Shown here in pieces: positions 37,001 to 50,100 of a stretch of 64,000 nucleotides of DNA (position 1 is its first letter; the number at the start of each line of letters is the position of its first letter). The DNA comes from Cyclina sinensis (taxonomy: Eukaryota > Mollusca > Bivalvia > Venerida > Veneridae): assembly GCA_012932295.1 (NCBI GenBank), contig JAAONU010000003.1, positions 31,668,361-31,732,360 of the forward strand, read 5' to 3'. Under the pieces are notes generated by a model. It was not told the origin of the DNA and ran no database searches. It saw nothing but the letters and a program-made list of their open reading frames with translations. The translations under genes were made by a program, and so were the position numbers.

Positions 37001-40000
37001 TTTTCCATAACGACACGCTAAAACTTGTGTAATTGGTTGGGCTCATTTGCTCTAGATTTTAGGCTTTGTTTTTTTTTTCAGAATGCTAATTTTTGCATGA
37101 TTGTGAATTGATCAATACAAGCGATCTAATGAGCAAGAAAGTGATGTTTATAAAAAATCCAACATAAAACATTCTATTTTTGCTTTATTTCTTGCTGCTC
37201 ATTTTACAGATTATCGATATATTGGATGTTACCAGGATTACTGGAATCGGCATGTTCTTGACAACAAAATCGACGTCATTGCCTTAACACCTGACGCATG
37301 TGTTCAGAGCTGTTTCACTCAAGGGTACAGATACGCACTTACAAAGGTTAGGGTATAGTTACTTTTCTTCAGTGATGGTTATTATTATATCAAAAATTTA
37401 GCACTTGTTCAATGTTTTGTTACCATGGTTAATACGACAGGAGTAACATCCAGGATATAAATGTAAAAATTATGAATGTATAGATGCCACTCGGATAAAT
37501 TGAGCATAATCATTTAAGCTAGGGTTGCTGCAGACATGATTATTCTTCGTGCTCACACAACTTCCTTATCCAGTCAGTGACAATGATTTTTTCAATTGCT
37601 TCAAATATAAAGCGAGGGGCTAACTTCTAAATCTTAGCTTCGAAGAGCATATACATACTCACTGTTTGTACTCAGAGACCATAAAGTTTACCAGTTCAAC
37701 TAATTATCATTCATTTGTTATGTGTTGTGTGGTCTCTAACGATTCTATAAGCTTTCTTATTTACGATAAATATCCAATATACACTCTAATCTACATATAA
37801 CAGCTTGCAGTTCTTTCTGCACTTATTTTATGCTAAATGCTAGGGAACTGTGGCAAAATCGTTTTATTTGGTTTTTGTAATGGTCTGTTAAACAACAGCT
37901 GGAGAAAATCATCCTCTGCTTTAAGTCTGAAAAGAAGTGTTCTCTACGGTCCAGTGATGCAACACCTGGTAATTATAAACAGCTGTTAAAAGGAAAAATA
38001 TTAAGATGGTTGCTAATGGGTTGCTAAAGGTGAATTTTGTTAGGTGTTAAGGCAAGATCTATTTTAAAAGGACTTTGTGTTTTCAAACTGTAACACCTAC
38101 TTAGTTTGGATTACCTGCTCCAAGACTACGTTAGTGCTGCCGGGATTTAGACCAAACTATAGCACCTTAACTGTTCTGGTGTTTAATTTCCCTGATTTTT
38201 ATATGACAAAGAGAGCTGATTTGCAAAGTCGGTCGCTGCGCTTCTTTGCTTTCCTGTTCTATATTGTTTAAACTTTTTAAAGTTAATTTAAGAATTGCTA
38301 AATTTGTCTAATTAGCCTCTAACTTGACTAGGCCCCTAATATAGACGCAGTTTTTATCTATCTATATGAGGAAACGAGAAATGATTGACCAGCAGCATTT
38401 TTATATGCCGGTGTTGAATAAAATACAGAATTAATGACAATGTTAAGAGTGAAGAAAAATCTATCATGACTGAATCGATAATTCGGTTTAAGATGACAAC
38501 AACTGAACTCTTTCGATCTGACCTTGTTCATGCTATATCTCTATATATTTTTCTTTCTTTCTCACAGTTCGGTAGAAATTGTTTTTGTGGCAATGTAACT
38601 CGTTACGACAATAAAACAGTGGAAAGTGATTGCAATATTGCATGCGTGGGTGATTCTGACTTGATATGTGGTGGTAACTGGAGAGCTTCTCTTTTCATTA
38701 AAAATGAAGATGGTAACTTTTTCTGTAGCTCCTTAAATTATTAAATGTTTTGATTATTATATGTTGTTGTTGTTGTTCTTTTATAAACAATATCTCTAAA
38801 TCAAATGGCTTATTTTATAGCCACCCACTTATTAAAGAATTACAGAAACCCTTTACGTCCCGGGATAACACAGATTTTACTGGCTACGATTTACTGATAG
38901 GATAATGATCCAACCAGGTTCTATTGACTCTAAAACAATGTCGACGTGTCTTTCTGTCGTATTCAAGTCATTTCCTCATGCAAAATGCTTTTCTTACTTT
39001 TTTAAGATATCAATGAAAAAAATAACTGCACTATATTTACGGCAGGTTCATAGATTTATACAGCTGTGTTAGGAATGTTTGTTGGTTGTCAAAATAAAAA
39101 TAATTTCCGTCGGTAAGACCTATTTCTTGGTAAAATAAGAATTACTTATAACTGTGATCCTGGGACTATCAGCACGGACTGAAAATCTTATAAAATGATC
39201 AATATGTCAATTCGTCATGTTTTTCACTCATAATGCCCTTAAAACGTTTAGTACAGAACAAAATTTTGGTAACACTTCCAGCATATTAGAATGTTTGAAA
39301 TTGACAAATTATGTTTCCAGGTAAACAAGTGATTCCTAATGCTTAAGATGATGCAAAATATTGAAATAAGACTGAATGCCACATTGACGTTATAGAAAAT
39401 TAATAGGCCTTAAGCAATTCATTTCAATGTTAAAAACTATAATAGAAATTGAAATTTTGATGAAGCTAGTTTAGAATTTCAAGAAATCTGACCATCTTAA
39501 CTGTTTTCAATCTGTGTACTCCTAATCTCTGACAAGTAACAAGGACAATATGAATTATCGTCTCTGTTTTCAGAGAAGTACCTTGGTTGCTATAGAGGCG
39601 TCAACTATAGCCGCATATTGGACGGGTTGATTTCAAATAATAATAATATGACTACAAAGTTCTGCCTAGAATTCTGTCGAGCACAGAGAAGAAAATACGC
39701 GCTTACACAGGTATATGTATCTAATATTGTTTAAAATTGGAAACTGGTGAATTTCTATATATTATAATTATATATATTTATTTATTCTATATAATAGAAT
39801 ATAAATGATTATATTGTAGTCATCTTGCTATTTAATACAGTTTTACTAAGAGAAAATGACTTTAGCCTTCAGTTACTTATTTGAAATCAATGACTTATAA
39901 CGCAATCTTCCCTCTAAATGATTAAGTTAAAGATTTTTACTTTGGGAGAGAAACACGATTTCCTTCGTTTACTTCGCTGAAAAGTTACTGAAATATCATT

Positions 40001-40211
40001 CATTAACTCCTGCCAAAAAAAAATTAATTAGTAAATAAACGATTTTATCTTTCTGTATGATGTTTGCTAGTTATCAAATCAATGCCTGTGTGGCGACATG
40101 GTGCTGGAAGTTGAGAAGATGGCTGATAATAAATGCAATTATCCATGTGCTGGAAATACCACTGAATTTTGCGGTGCAACAAACAGTGGGTCTCTCTTCT
40201 TAGTAGAGTAA
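31045..40211 (+). CDS. secreted PAN/Apple-Sushi-WSC-WSC protein (8 exons, 394 aa)
   Basis: Exons: 31,045-31,383; 33,767-33,836; 35,139-35,309; 35,603-35,647; 37,210-37,346; 38,568-38,712; 39,574-39,710; 40,071-40,211. All introns are GT-AG and all phases agree (total 1,185 bp). Residues 1-25 form a signal peptide. Residues ~38-105 are a PAN/Apple-like domain with spaced cysteines (CVRDCAARSQCLALNY, CELL). Residues 114-136 form a small Cys-rich linker (TCKCKTEQICD). Residues 138-192 are a Sushi/CCP domain with four cysteines and the late Trp. Residues 209-302 and 303-394 are two WSC domains (YIGCYQD, YLGCYRG), each with eight cysteines and each encoded by two exons split at the same place. There is no transmembrane segment after the last WSC, so the protein is predicted to be secreted. 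WSC and PAN modules usually bind carbohydrate or protein ligands; the ligand is unknown. Exon 2 and the 45-bp exon 4 are short and rest on phase and splice sites. Confidence 0.88.
31809..31868 (+). repeat. (GT)n/(GTGC)n microsatellite in intron 1
   Basis: Runs of GTGTGT and GTGCGTGC. They account for the repetitive short open frames on both strands here. Confidence 0.9.
33990..34480 (+). repeat. degenerate GGTCAAGGTCACA-type repeat in an intron
   Basis: Diverged units with GTCAAAGGTCAATGTCACAC, CCAAGATCAAGGTTATACGAG and CAAGTTCAAGGTCACACGAG, spaced about 130-150 bp. The open frame at 33,984-34,283 follows this repeat and is not an exon. Confidence 0.55.
36288..36600 (-). mobile_element. LINE 3'-end fragment
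   Basis: The plus-strand sequence starts with AACAGAACAGAACAGAAACT, the same tail that ends the LINE relic at 20,616. The complement therefore ends in a (TTCTG)n tail. A short minus-strand open frame (36,378-36,566) may be its degraded C-terminus, but I cannot identify a domain. Confidence 0.5.
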
Positions 40212-40860
40212 CACAGGTAATATCATATTAATATTATATAATATTAATCTTTTCAAACAAATTGCAGTCCTCGTCCACGATATCTCTTTTCAACCACTTT
40301 CTGATTCAATTAAGGTTTTGTAGGTCTCAGTCGTGCCAGTACCCTCTGATGATGATGATGATGAAAATTATTATTATTATTATTATCATTATTATTATTA
40401 TTTACAGATAATATTACCAATCTTTAAGAGAAGGTTCTGTTCAATCTATGAATGAAGTTGTTGAAAGGAATATTAAAACCTTTGTAAAATCGGACACCGG
40501 CTGCATTTAAACAATTCAAAATTTAATGAAGTTTCTTTATTTCCTTTTATTTAAAACAAATGTAGTCATTGTAACAATTTATCAAAAACTTTAACATTCT
40601 TTAAAGTTCGAGAATTCTTAAACAGGCAATCATTATGTTCATGTTTTCTTTTGCTTTTGGTCTGTTTTATGGCCTCGGTCTAGATGTATCTAATCAGTAC
40701 CACTCTGAACCTTGGGTGACACTACGTTGAAATACAAAGTGTTTGTGATTTTTCTAAGGAAAGAAGCTTACTTTATCTGTTTTATGATATGTTTTTCCTC
40801 TCTTTACAGACAATAACTGGTTCTCTGATGTCAGTTCAAGAGATTAGTTGATTGCAGCTT
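40212..40860 (+). other. probable 3' UTR of the WSC gene with possible spliced segments
   Basis: Just after the stop the sequence CACAG|GTAATATC looks like a donor. Acceptor-like TTTACAG occurs at 40,401-40,407 and 40,803-40,809. A GAT/ATT microsatellite occupies about 40,352-40,403. UTR splicing is inferred from motifs only. Confidence 0.3.
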
Positions 40861-42300
40861 CTTTGTCTGATTGCTTCAAAACCATTTCTATGAGTGTCCA
40901 TAACTTTGACTACCATTGCTGTAATGTTGTCTGAATATATGGAAAGATACATTAGTGACATATGACTTATACTCAATAAGATAAAGAACGGTGGCTTAAT
41001 TTGTACACCTTTTCTTTTAAAACAGCCGTTTTTAAGATTTTTATTAATTATTAAGAGATTTCCGGCAAAGAATTATTAATGCAACATTGATCCACGAGTA
41101 CTGTTCAATAATTCTTTAAGACTTTCACACTAGCACTTTATCAGTGATAACTTATGTGAATTAAGTTGTGTTCCATCCACGCCCTAAATAACTCTCACAA
41201 AACATTTAGAGGTAAACTAGTCGAAAGTTTCCTCTTTGAACAATTATTAATCGCATAAAACGAAGAGTTAATCACATTTTCTAATGCTTAATTCTTAATA
41301 TTTTGTTTGAAGATTATTTAAAATAAGGCAAATTGATGTTTTCAGCGCTAGGAACTTCTTGTTTTTGAATAGTTATAACTTGAATAAGTATGAAGCTATT
41401 CAGTGACAAGGGAAGACAATTTTCAAATAGATTACATAGAACTGATCAGTATACAGTGACGAAAGATTTAAAAACAATAAACACGTCACCTTTTTTAACA
41501 ATATTTGGAATGAAAATATCAGATTCTCACTAATAGTCATACTCTACAATAAGCTTATAAACTGATTGGGGCTGTGGTAATCGCTCTTAACCCTGAACAT
41601 GCTGAAATTTTATAATGGATTTCCCCAGCTTTGAATTTGGAACAGTTCATTCAAAGTTTAAGGGATTTCAATATCAAAATACAAAAATACCAACAGTATA
41701 GAGCCTGGTCAGACTGCACGCATGTGCAGGCTGGCCTGGCTCTGTACTGGTGGCAAAGGCTAATAACTTTCGGTTCCAGCAGGTAAAGGGTTAATGATTT
41801 AAACCAGTTTAGTCTATATTCCAAAATGCGTATAAACAGTTTCAGCTACATTCCTAAACTGTCTCCTTGTGATGTACGTGTCTTTTTTTTCACAAAAAAA
41901 TAAGATTTTGCAATAATTGAATCAACTTGGTAATACAGTTTAACGGAAGTGCGAATTTCTTATGATATTTTGGTAACCATGGGCACCAAACCTTGACCAT
42001 TTATTGTTTATCTGTATCTAACTACGGACATGGGAACGACTTTGGTATTTCGTGAGTAAATAATGGGTACACCGGGAGCTTGAACTAAAATTTGAAACCC
42101 AAAACGTATAAACCTTACATAACAATACATTCACATAACAGAGCAAAGCAAAATAAAGTATAGCATAACACCGAAACGTACTGCTTTGGATTGCCCGTAA
42201 CAACTTTACAGCGTGTATTTATGGATTCGTAATATCGTCGATTAATGCCACTAATAAATCGTCGACGATGAATTTCTATTATTCGATTTATAAGCTGTAT
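40861..42300. other. gene-free stretch
   Basis: AT-rich intergenic DNA between the WSC gene and the next repeat. An AATAAA at 41,476-41,481 could serve as a distal polyadenylation signal for the plus-strand gene, but it is far from the stop. Confidence 0.4.
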
Positions 42301-42990
42301 TATGCCCCCAATCCCCTTCGAACAAAAGAGAGTATATTGTTTTGCATATGTTGGTCGGTTGATCGGTTGGCCGGTAAACCAGCCCGTTTCCGATCAAACC
42401 TTGACATTGCATACACGCAGTCTTGAGATTTGGTAGGTAGGATGGGCATTATGGATAAAACTGGTCTTATAGTTTCGGGGCCTCAAAGTGTAACCTTGCA
42501 GAAACCCGCAGTTAAAAAATGTTTCAGATCAATAACCCAGAACAACAGCACCAAGAACCTTCAAATTTTACCGAATGGTTAAGCATGACGAGTACATAAA
42601 CCCTATTTTCGCGGGAAGGGGGACACAGAGTCTATAGTCGAGCTTAAAGCTTTTCCTTTGAAATCCGACCCAGAACAACTGCTCCAAAGGATCTTCAAAC
42701 TTTACATGATAAGTTGGCAGAATGAGAAGTTGAACCTTTTTAATATTTCCTCAGGGTCAAAGGTCAAGGTCACAGAGGACAATGCTTAGAAAATTGTTTC
42801 TTATCTCAAGTACAACTGCTCCCATGACCTTCAGCTTTACATTATTATTTATGATGAAAAGCTTAACCTACTTCTATGCGCTCAGGTTCAAAGGTCGAGT
42901 TTTTAGGGGCTCATGCTTATGAAGTAGAGTTCAATCAATAATTCTGAAATAACTGATTCCTGGACCTTAAGGATCGCTATTAATGAGAGC
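42301..42990 (+). repeat. diverged copy of the TATGCCCCC-bounded element
   Basis: Starts TATGCCCCCAATCCCC, then GTATATTGTTTTGCATATG and GTCGGTTGATCGGTTGG, paralleling the start of the element at 1,579. The internal units (GTTTCAGATCAATAACCCAG, GGGTCAAAGGTCAAGGTCAC) are strongly diverged and lack the exact 145-bp period. No clear 3' GGGGGCAT end is visible; one possible GGGGGCAAAGG lies at 43,216. Confidence 0.6.
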
Positions 42991-44100
42991 TTGACATGTG
43001 TATATCCTTTTTGTTTTTGTTAACAGAAGCAGATGTCAAGTTCAAAGGGGTCTGTACTTCATCAGTGGTTTTCAATTAATTTCTCGAGACTAAAAAAAAA
43101 AGGAATTTTGAAGTTAGATCAGCTTAATGAGTAGTAACTGCAAACAGTTGTTTTTAGGCTTACCTTCGTAAATATCTGAACTTCTTCTTTCTTTTTTTAT
43201 TTCTTTGACGTACAATGGGGGCAAAGGCTGTAGTACTATATTTGCTCTTGACTTACATACCTTTGAAACTAGGGAAATATTAAGAATGAGCAAGAATGTT
43301 ATAAGCACAAAGGATCTATTGGAATGACCAGCTTCCCATTTCTTACCATTAAAGTACCATTACTAATAGTTAGAAATATAATTTTAGTATAAGGGTCCAT
43401 TTCTAGTAAGCTGTCTTTTGTTAACTACAGAGATTCTAATGAACTTCCGAAAAGATTCTTTGAAAGAAATCAAGTTTTTTTTATTTAAGAACAAGGTGGC
43501 AGTCACATTATTTCATTATGTCGTTATGTCGTGGTACAGTAACTTTCTCGTAATTCTAAAAAATGTATCTTAAATGAAGAAGTAAGGTAGAGATTTGTGG
43601 GACAGTAGTTTTCTTGTGTCACATTTTGTTTTTACCTTAAGTGACATGAAATCATTTTTTCTCGTTGCCATCTCTATTTGCAATTTGGCCACAATAAGTA
43701 CCTGTCAACTAATTAAACTTATGTAAGCAACGTTTGTGAAAGATATTAAACCTGAGATGAAATTAGTTATGCTACGGCTTGACATGTATTGCTTGCTTGT
43801 AAGCGAAGGAGAAGTTTGTAGCAAATCTAGCTATTTTTACATCCTCTTCTCATTTTTACACATGTTGTTCTACTGACAGCTTCAATATCAGGTCTTTTGT
43901 TGAATGTTTGAAATACTTTTTACATTTGTAATAACCTTCAAACGGGTTTAAAATGGGACTAAATACTAAAATTAATACATGATTTGGGTAGAAAGGGAAG
44001 TGTCACATATTATTTGTTTTCATGGCAAATATTTACACATGATAGATATAATTTAGAACGAAATAAAAACATTTAGTGTCCTATAACCTACTTCTAACAT
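42991..44100. other. gene-free stretch downstream of the transporter gene
   Basis: No exon or named repeat. It should hold the 3' UTR and polyadenylation site of the minus-strand transporter. A minus-strand AATAAA is present at 43,480-43,485. Confidence 0.35.
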
Positions 44101-47100
44101 TTACATGCTTGTCAAATAAAAAACTGAAGAGCGTCTTTTAATGTTTGCTTTTTGTTTTCGTCGGCTGACAAGTGCGATAGAAAAGACTACCCCTGCTACT
44201 AAATTAATAGCTGCGGTCGTGTAGAAAGGTATTGTATAGGAACTGGTCACGTCTCTAATGTAACCTGTAAAAATAAATCATATTATATTATACAGAAACA
44301 CTTATACCGCAGATACATTAAATGAAACCGTTTTTGTCATGTTCACTTACATAAATCATTATGTGTAAATGATTTACTTTGATGTTTAGAAGTCAGATTA
44401 AAGGCTACCTAACTAAAATGGCATAGTGTGTATTAAACTAGCAAGTTGCTGTATTTGACATTGTATTAGCACTTTGTGCCTGGAATTTGAGCTGTTGAAT
44501 ATTGTATATAATCTAACTTTTTTCGGGAAATACTCTTAACTTTGTACCAGTGCAGTTATATCCAAACTGTAAAGAAAATATATCTGGTAAAAATCATACA
44601 AGAATGTAAAAACAATGTAAGAAGTGTCTTGTCTAAAACAGAATCATATTATCACTATTACGTACCGGTTACTGGTCCCGATATTCCTTGGCCAATTGCA
44701 CAAGAAGTAAACAGGATTCCGATGGCCGCTGGGAGCAGATCGGTTCCTACAAGTTTCAATGTTACAATGCTTAACATAGCTGTGATCATTCCAACAGCTA
44801 TTCCTACAGCTCCCGTTAAAATGATCAACAACCAGCGTGACTGTATTAAAGTCAGTATACATATTTGAATAGCAGCTAAAGTAGACGTAAATACTGGCAG
44901 AGACAATGGTGTGACACGCTTCGTCTGTAGCAGAAAGCCTGGAATCAAGCGACCCACGGTATTCATCATACTGTAGAGAAAATATCCAAATGATACATCG
45001 GCCTCGGTTAATCCATTCCCAATAAATATGTCGGCCATAAAAATTATAGCAATTGTTAATATCGGACTTGAAATAACCATTCCGCATATGAATAACACAT
45101 ACGGTTTATTTTGCCATATCCGTTGGAATTTCTGAGGTAGTGTTTGCTTTGCTGTGCTGTTGTGAGAAGACAATACTCTTTTTTTTTCAGCAATCACGGC
45201 AATCGTCTTTATACTGTTTTTGTCTGGTATGACCGGATACTGACTCACGTAAACGAAATCACTTCGATCAGCTGCTTGCTGTGAATCTCTTCTTATGTTT
45301 ACACTATCACCTTCCACACTTATATCCACATTAAACCGTGCTTTAAAATCCTCCAATGCAGTGTTTATAGCTGGATTATTCGTACTAACTTTCTTTCTCA
45401 AAAGCAAGCCTCCTGGTAATGTATTCATAGCCATTGCACCAATTATGAGAAAGGCTCCTCGAAATCCGTATGTATTGCTAAAAAGAACATAAGTGTAACG
45501 GTCTAGTGCATTCTTCCTATAATTGTATAAATATAACCTCTGATAACTGCATCTTGGCATCAATTTTTTGACTCAGTGCTTAGAATATAGGACTTCGATG
45601 CGCTCAGTTGGGAGTTCGAATTCCGCTCTGAGTTGTGTTTTCTAAGATGTATTGCATCTTTCTGTAATGGACTATCTTGTTCGTAAGATGTCGGCTCGTC
45701 TAAGATGACCTCTCCTGAACTTAGTTATAATAAATAAATAAAAAAAGAATCGTTCAAGATTTCTGTCTGATTTTCGGATCTAAAAAAAACACGACACCAT
45801 TTGTCATCATAAATGAGGACTTTTACGGGCTGGTGCATACCTTCCTGTAAATGTATAAATACAACCTCTGACAACTGTGTCAAGAAATCGATTCTTTGGC
45901 TCAGAGCGGTTAAAGAGTTGGCCTTCGATGCCCCAAGATCGGAGTTCGAATCCCACTCTGGGTTGTGTAATCTAAGATGCATTGCATCTTTCTGATACGG
46001 ACTTTCTTGTTTGTAAGATAAATCTTTTAAATGTCTCCGAGCTCCTAGTGTAAAACAGTTTAAGCAACATTCAGGAAACAGACGATATATCGCATAATCA
46101 CGAATGGTTGGAATTCAGGTTCGCAGTATTCTAACGCTAAAGCATCTGAAATCCAAACGGTCGACCATTTTCTCTCTATTTGTCTTCACAAACTTGTTGT
46201 TTTGACTTTTCTAGGTTATCATTTGTGTGTATGATTATGATTTATCTTAATTCATATTAATCAAAAATTCATGCTATGTAACACTTAGAAAACAACGGCA
46301 TTCAAAATAAACAATAGATAATACCAAAAATGCATTTTAACAACTTTATAGTTCCCGACATTAATTTTTCTAAAACAAAAAAGATTTCCCGATACTCCGA
46401 CAAAATCAAAAACAGTCTTATTTTATTGATATAAGACATTGCAGTTGTATTTCATTTTGAGTACGTGGTGTTGTGTATGGTGCAATAAGAAGTTTTGCTA
46501 GTGGGCAGATGCTTCATGGACGTTCACTCGTTGGGGCAATACTTAAAATGCACGATTCTGAAGGATGAGTATAAACCTTTGGGATATATCAATATCAATT
46601 ATAATGGTAGTGTTTGTTGAATTTAACAAGAATTTGGATACTTAGTTTTTTTTTATTGAAATAATACTTAACAGGTCAATTAACGAAGTAATTATGAGTC
46701 CTGTCGACTATTGCAAACAATTCGGAAAGTGTCATCATAAAGTCTTTTTTGTTGTTGACGGCGACAAATTTGCTCATTGTAGAAATACTTGGTTTTAAAC
46801 ATAAATGTTGTGTAATGCATCTAGAGAACACAAAAAATACATGTTTTATCTAAAAACAGCAAAAGCAGTATGTAGCTGAATCAAAACGTTATGAATTAAT
46901 AATTATATTTTAATTGTTACAGATATTTAATGTGAGTGTCATATACAGTGACTACCTGGGTGCAACTTTATTGACAGCAATAATCTGATATAATATGCCA
47001 GACAGAGTTATGTCGAACTACAACAATTTGATGTGTGACCCAGTTTTATATTTACCCGTAAGATCATCCATTCTGGCTTTATAAGGATCGACTTAAAATT

Positions 47101-50100
47101 GTGACCACTACAGTATTCAACTTGATGTTACACTTATATATAGAAGTTGGTTACTTAGTTTTTGACCCAACATTGTTGAGATTCGAAATCATCTAGGCAG
47201 TTAAACGGAAGCTGAATAGAAACAGTGCCTCTAGAGAGTAGATATATCGACAGACGACGAACAAAGGTCTTTCACAAAAGTACAATCTAAGAACCCTGCT
47301 CACGAATGCCGTGAACTAATTGTTCGTTTAAATATTCATTATAATCTAAGAATAAAATTTAAATGTGAAGTCAGTTCGAATGTCTAAACATAGCCATTTC
47401 TTACCTTAGAAACCTTATCAAATAAGGGTAAAACATGCCTCCTAACCCAGCTCCAGAAGCATGCAAAGACAAAAGTAGGAGCTTTTTCCGGCCTTGAAAA
47501 TGATCGCTTATTGCAACGGACGATGATATATACAGAGAAGAGAATCCAAGACCTGCAACACAAGAAAGAGTTTAAGACAACAAAGGATAAGCTAATGTGC
47601 ACACAAACAAGAATAAAAATCAAAGCGCTGACGCAAAGGTTGTGAGATCTTCAAATGAAAACAATCAATACAGCAAAACTAGCAGATATGTACATGTGGG
47701 AACACTGAAATAAATTTGAAATCAATAAATCAAAAGTACACATGCATATTTCTCACTTTAATACTTAATTGGTAAACACGAATTGTATTGAAGATGTTGA
47801 TCATTGATGTCCCAGTAATAATGTACACAGCTGTTTAGAAGACATTGGAAAGGGTAAAATCTTTATTACCTTTTTTCATGACCATGAATTTCATACATTT
47901 TAGTTCATTTATCGCAATAATGCTCACTCAAAGATTCACATATGGACACACAAATTGTACATGACATGAGTGCCTTCTAAGCAATAATAGTTTAATTTGA
48001 AATGGTTCTTATCAATTCATTACTTTTGCCTGAAATGCAAACCTCTTGCAGCTTCTCCAAATTGCACACGGAAACGATTCTTACTTTCAACTACCCACTT
48101 CCGTGTGCAATTTGACAAAGAAACCATGCTTGTTATAGGTATGAGGTAAGGTTGTCTACTCGGTGTTATAGGAATGAGGTAAGGTTGTCTACTGGGTGTT
48201 ATAGGTATGAGGTAAGGTTTGTCTACTGGGTGTTAGTCTTAGAGCTCCGCACATTTTTCCTAACCTGCACATTACATTATCAATGCTGATGGTAATACAT
48301 TAAGTTACGCCACCATTTAAGTAATAAAAGTTATCAATAAGGCATGTTTTAATGTTTTTATTGGCATTTGTTTGCCATGGTGTGTGATCAGTTATGTGAA
48401 TATAACTTTTGATCCCAAGTTTTGCAATTAAAGGCATGCATGTTGTGTGAAAAGCCTATAACATATTTGTAAAATAAGGTTCGTGTATAATCTATTTTTT
48501 TTCTTTCTCGAGAAACATTTATGCCTCTTCAGATAAATTGTAAAAGTTTGTGCTGTTTTCACAGACCGACTATCTTACTGCTTTTGATATTGAAAATCAA
48601 ATGGATTTAAGATAGGTCGATTAAAAACTTAAATCGAAGTATTGCAGTTTTGCTTATGAGAGACATTTACTTGAACACAACGTCCTACTAAATCCGCACG
48701 GTGTTCCCCTGTCAAAGACATAAAAAACAACATTTTGTTAAAAACAACAGTTATTGTTGTATAAAACTGATTTGCATCCTTTTGAAGAGATAAATGTAAT
48801 AACAGTAAATGTCCATGTGTTAAAAACTAAATGACCGCTAAATATATTTTTCTATTTTTAGTTTTCTAGTTTAATTTGATAACACTTCAATCATTTTATT
48901 TATATTTTCAATATTTTGCAAATATCAAAAGGCTTTGTCCTTATTGAAATGTTAACATGATATGCCACTAAATAGGTGCTTCAGTGACATACAAAATATG
49001 TTCACATCTCTTCTGTAAGCGAATTAGAATCTGTGTAAATTCTTACAAACGGTAATCTACACAATCTTCGCACAATCCTCGCAATATGTGCTATCTTACT
49101 TGTGGTTTAAAATCAGTGCCATATCGTGAGTCTTTTTCTTTTTTTAAAAAAAAATATGTTGACTGTAAACGGAATTGCGTCTTTTCATATAGTCTTGTTA
49201 CGCACCACATAGACCATACAATCGCGATAGAATTCAACCTGCATCTGATATTATTGTCCAGTTGAACTTACCATTTAAAGCACCGATACATATGACGAGA
49301 TATGTCAAAGATGTAGCAAAGAAGGATGCCATCAAAGATAAGCTGGATATGATTGTACCAACCATGTATATTTTCACGTAGCCAACCTTGGCGACGACTG
49401 ATCCAGAAAGTAATCCTACAGTATGGAAACAACATTATTACACAGTTCACTGCAGCTTTCTTTCGTCAAAATGAATTAACAATAAAGAATCAATTCATCC
49501 TGCTTTCACAGGTAGAAATGTCATCTAAGAGTGTTTTTGTTGAGTTTGCATCTGCTTTGATGTCAAGAGATGAAAATAAAAGTAATATACAACATAAAAA
49601 ACGTAACTTTCTGATATTGACTGAATTTTTTTCAGTAACAGGTGACAAAAATGCCATGCTTGTATGTAAATGTCACTTGATTTTTGGTTAATCAGTAAGC
49701 TTACTCGTAAATAAAATTTACTGTAACAACTTAAGCGTTTTCATCTCAGGCATTCACTATGACAACAAGTCGGTTGCTCAAAAAAAGCATCCAGTGGGTC
49801 ATGCCCAATAACTGAGTTGTACACGTGAGTACATCTACTTTCAATATTTCTTGCGATATTTACAGTCGTCTGCTTGCTTTAATGTTTCTGTCCATGTTAC
49901 TATATACTGTCAGAATGTAACATTCTGCCTTTATACTGATTACTTGGCTTGCACATTAAGCTAGACATGTAATAGAGCGATACAATAATTGACATTTTAT
50001 TACATAGCAAAGCCAATATAGATTTCTAGTTTCATGTGTCAGTGTTCCACGGCCTCTTTCAATTTTTAAAAGATTCTTCATTTGGACTTCTTCTTTTTTT

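Noticed and set aside
45483..45563. N-terminal extension of the main transporter exon frame
   Set aside because: It lies upstream of a TAG acceptor at 45,478-45,479 and runs into a SINE. The spliced upstream exons supply the family-consistent N-terminal half.
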